In this document: one piece after another, positions 57,610 to 64,000 of the stretch
Numbering within the stretch: the first letter of the stretch is position 1
Layout of the letters: every line of letters begins with the position of its first letter
Source: Metellina segmentata
Lineage: Eukaryota > Arthropoda > Arachnida > Araneae > Tetragnathidae
Length of the DNA stretch: 64,000 bases
Assembly (NCBI GenBank): GCA_947359465.1
Contig: OX375878.1
Location: forward strand, 77,668,416 to 77,732,415
Direction of reading: 5' to 3'
Translations under genes and position numbers: made by a program
The notes under the pieces: model-generated
Databases searched by the model: none
What the model saw: the letters and a program-made list of their open reading frames with translations, nothing else
What the model was told of the DNA's origin: nothing

Positions 57610-60030
57610 TAAAGTTGCTTTCGCACACACAAAATGATCATAAAGATTTTATGCGCTCTTAGAGACTTGGGAGCCATGAAACTTTCTTTCTGATAATTAA
57701 GTGAGTTTTCTCCCTTACCATTACGATTCCATTGACGAAACAGCTTCATTCCAATCAGTTAGGGTGCTGTTATCTTCAACTCGCAAGCAATCAACAACTG
57801 AAACGGACGTGATGATTCTGCCCATTAAGTTCTTCGCACAACGAAGTGATTGCTGAGTAGAAATACTCTTCCCTACGTGTATTTCAATAAACATGATCGT
57901 ATACAATATATGCTTTAAATGTTAATCGCTTAACGTATACAAATACGTAGGAATTGAAATGCTGTATTTTAGTTGTCTGTTTATGTAGTCTAATTGAATG
58001 CATCCGTAAATTCAAATGCAGTAATAAGGATACGAATTTGAATCCTAATTATATTTTAATGTAACCCTAACATATATTGACATTCAGTTTTTGTCTTTAT
58101 GATTTATTTCATCAATCCATCGCTTTCAATAACAGTTAAACTTCAATCAAATAATATACACAGCTTTTGAGTTGATGCTTGTTTATGTTCAATTTTTGTG
58201 AGAGAAATATTTTATGGATTGAAGTAAAAATAGAAGATATACTACTTTACCTCCACTAACTAATTGTATTGCTTAAATGAGGCAACGTGTAAATTATAAA
58301 TGATGTATGCCATTTTTATAGCCTTTGCATTGCAAAACTTAGGTTTTTCGTGTCTTCAAACGCAGGCAGAAACATGCTGCTTTTATTCAATCAGAATCTC
58401 AACATTTTAAAGTATTGCAGTTGCTGATACTATTGATTCATACGTCACGCACACATTTCAGGCTAAATAATAAATAATTTTAAAGTATAGAATTATTATT
58501 TAATACTTGTAGATGGTATACTCGTAGAATGATAGGAACGACTTATATAGCACTTTTATTTTTAAGTTACATTAATTGTCTACACTTAAGTAAAGATGAT
58601 GATGTTATTACACAATATGCAATACATAATTTAAAGTTATAAGTAAGTTATAGACATGAATAATGTCAAAGCATAAAAGTATTAATTAAATAAAATAATA
58701 ATTGTGTTTTTCACAATAATACAAAAACATATCAAATAAAAAGTGAGGGAGAGATGGCGAAGTTTCCAGAAAACCGGCATTTGTGAGGTCGGTATGCACA
58801 ATATCCAACAACCTGTTGTTTTTTATCAGAGTATTTTTCAGTATAGAAGTAAGTATGGTGGTATTTGAAAATTACTATAGCACCGTCTTAAATACTTAAT
58901 TAAAACACCAATAATTGCGCCATCGATACCTCGGGTATATTACGGTTGACCTACCTTTTTGAAAAACAATATAATAACTAAATGTTTAATGTCAAAGTGA
59001 AGGTTTAATCTCGAAATATCCTTTTCCTACATTTTTACGATTACAATTACAGTTAGATCTGCATAACGTGTTACTCTACAACTGAAATTAAACTCTGCAG
59101 CTTTCAAGAAACCATACTTATGTTCTAAGCAATCTATTAAATCAATCATAAGAAATAATCTTCCAAACATTCCGTTCGAGTCCCACTACATCAAAGTATT
59201 ACAAATTTATTTACACCATCAAAAATGCCATTTTCTGTTCTCAATGAAGGTCTTGCGCGTTCCGGAATAAATGCATTTCAAATTTCTTTTTAGCTTTTCT
59301 TTCATTTAAAACTGTCCGTTTTTCCTGAGTGTTTTTGTTTTTTGTCATCTTTTGTCAAAAGTTTTGAACAGATTGCCTGAATCTCAATTCATGTCGGTTC
59401 ATTTTCAAGACTAATAGAATTCTATACAGAAATTTTAATGGGTTGGAAATACAATAGAAAAGCTTTATACCAAACAAGTATAAAAAATGAAACAAGTATC
59501 AGTGTGTCATCTTCCCTCAACGCATAGGAGCAATATATCTTCTTCCAATGTAAATTTCAATAAAATATTACTTACAAATCCCAAATAGAAACGATGCTCA
59601 GTCATTTTATTACCAATAAGAGTCATTTGACCACATTTGATAAATGCCAATAAGAATTATATAACATAGCAACATTCCAGACTCTGCTACAGTAGCATTA
59701 AGCAACTGAAAATAAGTCGTGTAGTGATATTCGAGAGTCTGATATTTAAAGAAACTTATAGCGTAGTTTGTATTTTGTATTTCCACTTGTGCAAAAGATC
59801 ATAAAATTTATTGATTAAACACGATCAAGACACAATTTATTTTCAACACAAGTGACCGAAGACGAACCGATTTGCTGACCGTGGAACACTCGGGTGGTAA
59901 TAATCAGTAACTCTTCTCTACCACTTGTAATTCTATATTTTATGCTTTCTTATGATAATGTAAATTATTATTTCCACTATGTACGAAGATTTCTTATGGG
60001 AATATACTCATGCAGTATGTGCTGGTAAAA
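57610..60030. other. AT-rich stretch, nothing recognised
   Basis: No coding domain, terminal repeat or array was recognised. The minus frame at 57,721-57,906 has no known motif. Confidence 0.5.
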
Positions 60031-60042
60031 TATATTTGTTCA

Positions 60043-60268
60043 AGCGTTTGCCATCTCAAGACTGTTATTTAACATACGAAAAAGCACGAGCGTTGCATCA
60101 AATGCATTTTCTGTCAAGCTAAATGCGGGTGGGAGTAGTTTCTCTACGGCGGAATGTATTTTCTGTGTGCATTCAGAGCACGACTTCACCACGGATTGTT
60201 TTCCTAATGGGATTTGTAACAATTCGCAAGTAAAAAAATTCCAAAGAATGAATTTCGAATTGATATGA
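60043..60268 (+). pseudogene. Possible BEL/Pao-type gag zinc-knuckle fragment
   Basis: A plus-strand open segment includes STSVASNAFSVKLNAGGSSF, then ECIFCVHSEHDFTTDCF, which has the C-x2-C-x4/5-H-x4/5-C spacing of a gag zinc knuckle. A serine/alanine-rich stretch before such a knuckle is common in arthropod BEL/Pao gag proteins. The frame ends at TGA 60,266. No protease or reverse transcriptase was found nearby. A zinc knuckle alone is weak evidence. Confidence 0.4.
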
Positions 60269-60439
60269 TAGCAGTGACAATTATATTAAACGCAAAATGT
60301 CACAAAAGCGGCGATAATTTACAGTTTACGGTAAACCTGTTATGTATCATACGACAGCATTTGTTTCGTCGAAGTAAAATCTTAACAGACCTTCCTGTTT
60401 TGTTAATTCACATCGAAAATACCTGTCACAGGTCTCAAA

Positions 60440-60508
60440 TCTTTCCCTTATGGATAGATTCCGAACCGTTGTCGATGGCCCGTTGTGTCGTTCTAGTGCA
60501 CGTTAAAT
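60440..60508 (+). mobile_element. SINE 3'-tail fragment
   Basis: CCGAACCGTTGTCGATGGCC then CGTTGTGTCGTTCTAG is a diverged copy of the tail found at 11,338-11,402 and, inverted, in the SINEs at 27.4, 51.3 and 63.8 kb. No body precedes it. Confidence 0.7.
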
Positions 60509-60589
60509 TCAACTACCTACCCACCCTCTCATAGGTCACCCAATCACAAATCAAATGATTCCCGATAGACTTTCAAACTAGGACTGCCC

Positions 60590-61130
60590 ACCTCTAAGTA
60601 TTACGCCTTTAAAAACACTCGACATTACACCTTAGTTTCGTATTCCGCCAAACGTAAAAATAACCCCGAATCTATTCCATATCCGACGAAAAGCGGTAAT
60701 GAATTCACATTCGAAGAATACGGGTACACAACCCGAAATCCGTGTCGCGGGACGAAATAAACCGGAAAGGAAATTTTGTTTTCCACTCGCATTCGAACAT
60801 TTTTCCCGAAAGAGAAGAGCCCCGCGGGGTAGCTTTTCGAAAAATACTCTTTCGGATGAAGAAGAGAAGAGGGAAGTTGGTCCATTATTCATAAACCCGG
60901 TCGTCCAGCCGAGTTTTAATATCTGCGGACGGGCAGATGGGAGAATAATACACAGAGAGGGCCTCTGTTTCCGAAAGAGGCGCGATTTAAAATTCCGATT
61001 GCTGAACGGATTGAAGGGGTAAAAAAATAAAGCAGAATAGCAAGAGCGGAGATATGACTAGTTTCTGAGCAACAAACTACCGGGAAGAGTCCCGCTGGAT
61101 TTTCTCTACTTTGTTTAGGAAGAGATTCAT
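60590..61130. other. CpG-rich island
   Basis: The most CpG-dense block of the window: repeated TTCCGAAA/TTTCGGA-type words, CCCGCGGGG at 60,822, and ACCCGAAATCCGTGTCGCGG near 60,738. Three overlapping frames on both strands stay open, as expected from low stop-codon density in such sequence, and none shows a domain. It is a candidate promoter or enhancer. Confidence 0.4.
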
Positions 61131-61139
61131 GTGTCAGAG

Positions 61140-61430
61140 GTGGTGGAGGTTATGTTGCATATGTAATGGATTGAGGCATTGAATTTATTGAAAAACCGTT
61201 CTCTTAATTACAACGTTTTAAATCAGGGTAGAGTTTCAAGTGCACGAGGCTCTAATTACCCTTAGTATAACAAAAAATTATCCTAGCGGGATAAACTTAA
61301 ACACAACCAACTGCACAAGTAGGTGCTAATGCTGCAGAAGGCTGTATCTATCGCTGACGATATCCATCCTTGAGTTGTCAATAAGGAAATTATTAGAACA
61401 ATTTCAACTCGTCTCACTGTTAACATACCC
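61140..61430. other. Spacer, nothing recognised
   Basis: No feature was recognised. Confidence 0.4.
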
Positions 61431-61660
61431 TCTCGTATTTGTCATTATGGGCTGACCAGAGCTTACGGGACGTACGAGTGTAGTTTCAACTGACACACTA
61501 CTTCCAGCACCTTGTCATGGAAGTCGTTGTACGTACTATATGACGTGTAATTTATCGACCAGACGAACTTGCTTGGCTCAGTCCCATTTCGACCTCTTTC
61601 AAAGTTCAGTTGAGCATATGGTGGTCAAAGGGTCGTTCAGCCATTCTTGGTTGCAAATTA
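61430..61660 (-). pseudogene. Tc1-family transposase N-terminal fragment (copy 1)
   Basis: On the minus strand LNFERGRNGTEPSKFVWS is a decayed helix-turn-helix opening (family form EFERGQIxGLxxAGxSY). It aligns at DNA level with the better preserved fragment at 62,105-62,330. There are many stops. No catalytic region follows. Confidence 0.6.
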
Positions 61661-62104
61661 TAGCAATTCAGCGGTAACATCAAACTAGAATATTCGCAAC
61701 GACCTTCTGACACCTCTTCAATGGGCCTTCCAGATGTTAGAAGGTCTTACTAGTTTCCTTTTCACGTAATACAAATGTAAGATGGTATAAAAGTCCTTCT
61801 AGTTTGTGGCAAATCTCAAGTCGTAGATTAGGTGAATTAACCAGTTCCCAAGCAATTTAAATATATTAGATCCAGCGGAATATTTGTGCTATAGTTAAAT
61901 TTGCATGAAAAGAGCAGTTTCCAAAGAGGATCACCATTACTGCATTTAACAAGCAAGGCACCATGTTACTTGTAGCAATAAGGATAGGATCATCAGTAAT
62001 TGCATATTTATTTCCGGGGCCTACACCATAACCTGTTATAGCCTCAACTACACATTTAATAAGAGTATGTTTCAACTTAGCTCAGTATTAACCTTCCGTC
62101 TCTA
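61661..62104. other. Spacer between two Tc1 fragments
   Basis: A minus-strand frame at 61,866-62,075 is open for 69 codons but shows no recognisable domain. It may be part of the decayed transposon or unrelated sequence. Confidence 0.35.
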
Positions 62105-62330
62105 GTATTTGTCCTTAGTTGCCGACCAGAGCTGTGTGATATGTGTGTGTAGCTTCATTAACCCACTACTGTCAGCACCTTGTCACGGCAGGAGGTGTAC
62201 GTTCCAAATGACGAACAATTTGTAGACAAAGCTTGCTCCCCGCAGTCCCAGAATCTGACCTCTCTCAAATTCGTTCAGCTGAACATATGGTGTTCAAAGA
62301 GTAGTCCAGTCATCCTTAGTTGCAAATTAA
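62105..62330 (-). pseudogene. Tc1-family transposase N-terminal fragment (copy 2)
   Basis: The minus strand reads LNEFERGQILGLRGASFVYK. After a frameshift it reads WVNEATHTYHTALVGN followed by GQILETE. This corresponds to the second DNA-binding helix and the basic GRP-like linker of Tc1 transposases (family form QQWxNEATHTRRxGSGR). The catalytic domain is missing. Copy 1 lies about 670 bp downstream on the same strand, so the pair may come from a duplication. Confidence 0.7.
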
Positions 62331-62464
62331 GGCAATTCAACGGCAGGACAAAACTAGAATATTCATAACGACTCTCTGACATCTCTTCAATAAACCCAAG
62401 TATATTCACTCAATATGTGCCAGGACCCTTGATTGAGGTCCTAACTGATTATTTGTATATCAAA

Positions 62465-62520
62465 CTTGGTAGAGAGAATTTTGTATAATAAACATGATAG
62501 AGAGAATTTTGCATATCAAA
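62465..62520. repeat. Short direct duplication
   Basis: GTAGAGAGAATTTTGTATA at 62,469 recurs as ATAGAGAGAATTTTGCATA at 62,500. Confidence 0.8.
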
Positions 62521-62639
62521 TTCCTTGGTAATCAATGAACGTTAAGTGTTTAAGTTTCGTATTTTGACACAGATTAAAACCAGATTGCATTCAGATGAAA
62601 TTCTTGAAACCTGCTATTATTTGTTGGATTCCACCTTTT

Positions 62640-63785
62640 AAGGTTTTTTGAAATCTTGTGCTTTGTGCAGCTTGTGCTTTTTCAAACCTTACACCATAAA
62701 ACCTTTACAAAACCGATCTTTATTGACTGATAGTTATAGCTGGGACAAATATGGCCCTTGCACTATAAAATCCAACCAACGATCTGCGAAGAATAAGCAA
62801 ATATTGATATATCCCATGAGTGTTTTACTAGTAATCGATTGACTGGACTAAAAATAACAAGTTATATGAAATTATGAAGCAAGGGTGAGATTCTATAGCG
62901 AAAGAGTTCTTATAGCGAAGGAATAAGCCATAGACGCTTATGAGGTTGTGGATATAATCAATTTAATTGTTCATCGGTGCACAAAAAGCGCTCATACGAC
63001 AGTTTTTATAGATCAGTGTGGTTTATTTAAAAGGAATGACAAAAATGTAAAACTGTGTCAGAATGACAGAGCGATGTCTATTTTGATCAACAGTGTGTGT
63101 AGTAGTGGCCAAGAACAGTGGGATACTGCACACCAAAATTGGACATGGACATTTATTTACAATACAGTATAAAGTTTCAAAATACACGCCACACCGACTG
63201 GTGCAAAACACGCCTGACTGCTTTGAATTGTAAAACAATTCTATTCTTATTCATATTATTTTTCAGTTATCGCGCCCAGCATTTCATAATCTTAATCACA
63301 TCGGAACCCATGCACTGTCATCCATCGATGTTCACCCACTAGTACAAGTAGTAACAAGAACACAAGAACTTGTAACCTATCTGTGTTTGTAACTTTCAGT
63401 CGGGTGTATCTTCTTCGTTACCGACGTGGGGAAAGACAGAGACAAACTGAAATCAATAAAAATCGAAAATCCGCTATCCATATAAAAATACAAAACCTTG
63501 CTGAGTGAGAGAGCTTTTATATTTATGTGCAATGGTAGGTATTAATTGTACTAAAATGTAACAGTTTATGAGATTTAAAGTACTTTAATTAATAATAATA
63601 TTTGCTCAATGGGACAAAACAAAGTTGCTTGTAAAGTGACACAGAATATTTGTAACTGAAAGTAGAAATATCAACTGTAATCCAACCATTTTTTTTACTA
63701 CTACTAATATTAGGTGTCTATTCTTTAAATGGGTCATGGGTCATTTTTGTGAGGTAAATCAGATTGAACTACCGGTAATGGTAAG
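62640..63785. other. Intergenic stretch with a dispersed-repeat segment
   Basis: GGGACAAATATGGCCCTTGC then ACTATAAAATCCAACCA near 62,750 is similar to 6690-6770. No gene was recognised in the rest. Confidence 0.4.
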
Positions 63786-63789
63786 TTTA

Positions 63790-64000
63790 GTTAACGTCGT
63801 ACTAGAGCAACACAACGGGCTATTGAAAACGGTCCGGCATCAGTCCCTTAAGACAAAGATCCGAGGACAACACCTCGTAATTTTGAACCACGGTCAGATG
63901 ACGAAGCAACACCTGAGCTGGCACCCCACTCTCCAAACTTCCACACCAACCCAACGTGAAGACTTTCGGCCACGACAGATTTAAGGTGCACCAGCCGCCT
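63790..64000 (-). mobile_element. tRNA-headed SINE, cut by window end
   Basis: The tail (ACTAGAGCAACACAACGGGC then TATTGAAAACGGTCCGGCAT) and body (CACCTGAGCTGGCACCCCAC; TTTAAGGTGCACCAGCC) match the 27.4-kb copy closely. The tRNA head should lie just beyond the window. This uninterrupted body defines the empty site of the solo LTR at 27.57 kb. Confidence 0.88.

Noticed and set aside
60625..61022. Three overlapping open frames on both strands in the CpG-rich island
   Set aside because: Low stop-codon density from base composition explains them. None has a domain, and they contradict each other.

Overview
The window looks like a repeat-dominated piece of an arthropod nuclear genome, most likely an arachnid and plausibly a spider. 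It is AT-rich, with no operons, no tRNA or rRNA genes that I could find, and no long intact open reading frame. It carries many decayed Tc1/mariner elements, hAT, Helitron, non-LTR and LTR remnants, tRNA-headed SINEs, MITEs, satellites and (AT)n tracts. The organism call is an inference from the transposon spectrum; nothing in the sequence names a species.

Layout. 0-8 kb: a tRNA-headed SINE at 0.93 kb, a 31-bp tandem repeat, and a GC-richer block at 5.6-6.5 kb. 8-12.9 kb: a transposon cluster with a minus-strand LINE end (RNase H), a Tc1-like element with both ends and an internal 249-bp tandem duplication, a non-autonomous Helitron, and SINE pieces. 15.3-19 kb: an internally deleted Tc1-like element, then a Tc1 C-terminal fragment that runs directly into a 109-113-bp tandem array built from its own 3' end. 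20.4-21.6 kb: a minus-strand hAT transposase relic. 24 kb: a long imperfect hairpin. 26.2-29.2 kb: a minus-strand mariner-like relic, a SINE split by a solo LTR with a perfect 5-bp target duplication, and an 801-bp deletion derivative with perfect TA-flanked ends. 30.6-31.5 kb: a recent 447-bp tandem duplication. 32.8-35.2 kb: a Tc1 relic, long (AT)n tracts, and a MITE whose left end is replaced by a 31-nt inverted copy of sequence about 310 bp away. 38-40.1 kb: a SINE, a MITE and a 149-bp hairpin satellite. 42.3-44.2 kb: the best preserved Tc1-like element, inactivated by two TGA stops and a CT-repeat expansion, and a perfect 74-bp AT palindrome. 45 kb: a minus-strand fragment of a hypothetical transposon protein. 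47.3-48 kb: a 57-bp satellite. 50.8-57.6 kb: Helitron pieces, a candidate real minus-strand exon at 52 kb, a complete MITE, and a 1.6-kb TTAA-flanked transposon with Mutator/Kolobok-like coding remains. 60-64 kb: a possible BEL/Pao gag fragment, a SINE tail, two diverged Tc1 N-terminal fragments, and a SINE cut by the window edge.

Functional picture. No working host gene is proven. The only non-transposon coding candidate is the 110-codon segment at 51,991-52,326 on the minus strand. Seven GC/CpG-richer islands spaced through the AT-rich background are the best candidates for regulatory DNA or unmethylated exons of a gene whose other parts lie outside. I found no sign of a new multi-gene system. 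The window is mainly informative about transposon decay, MITE birth and satellite birth.
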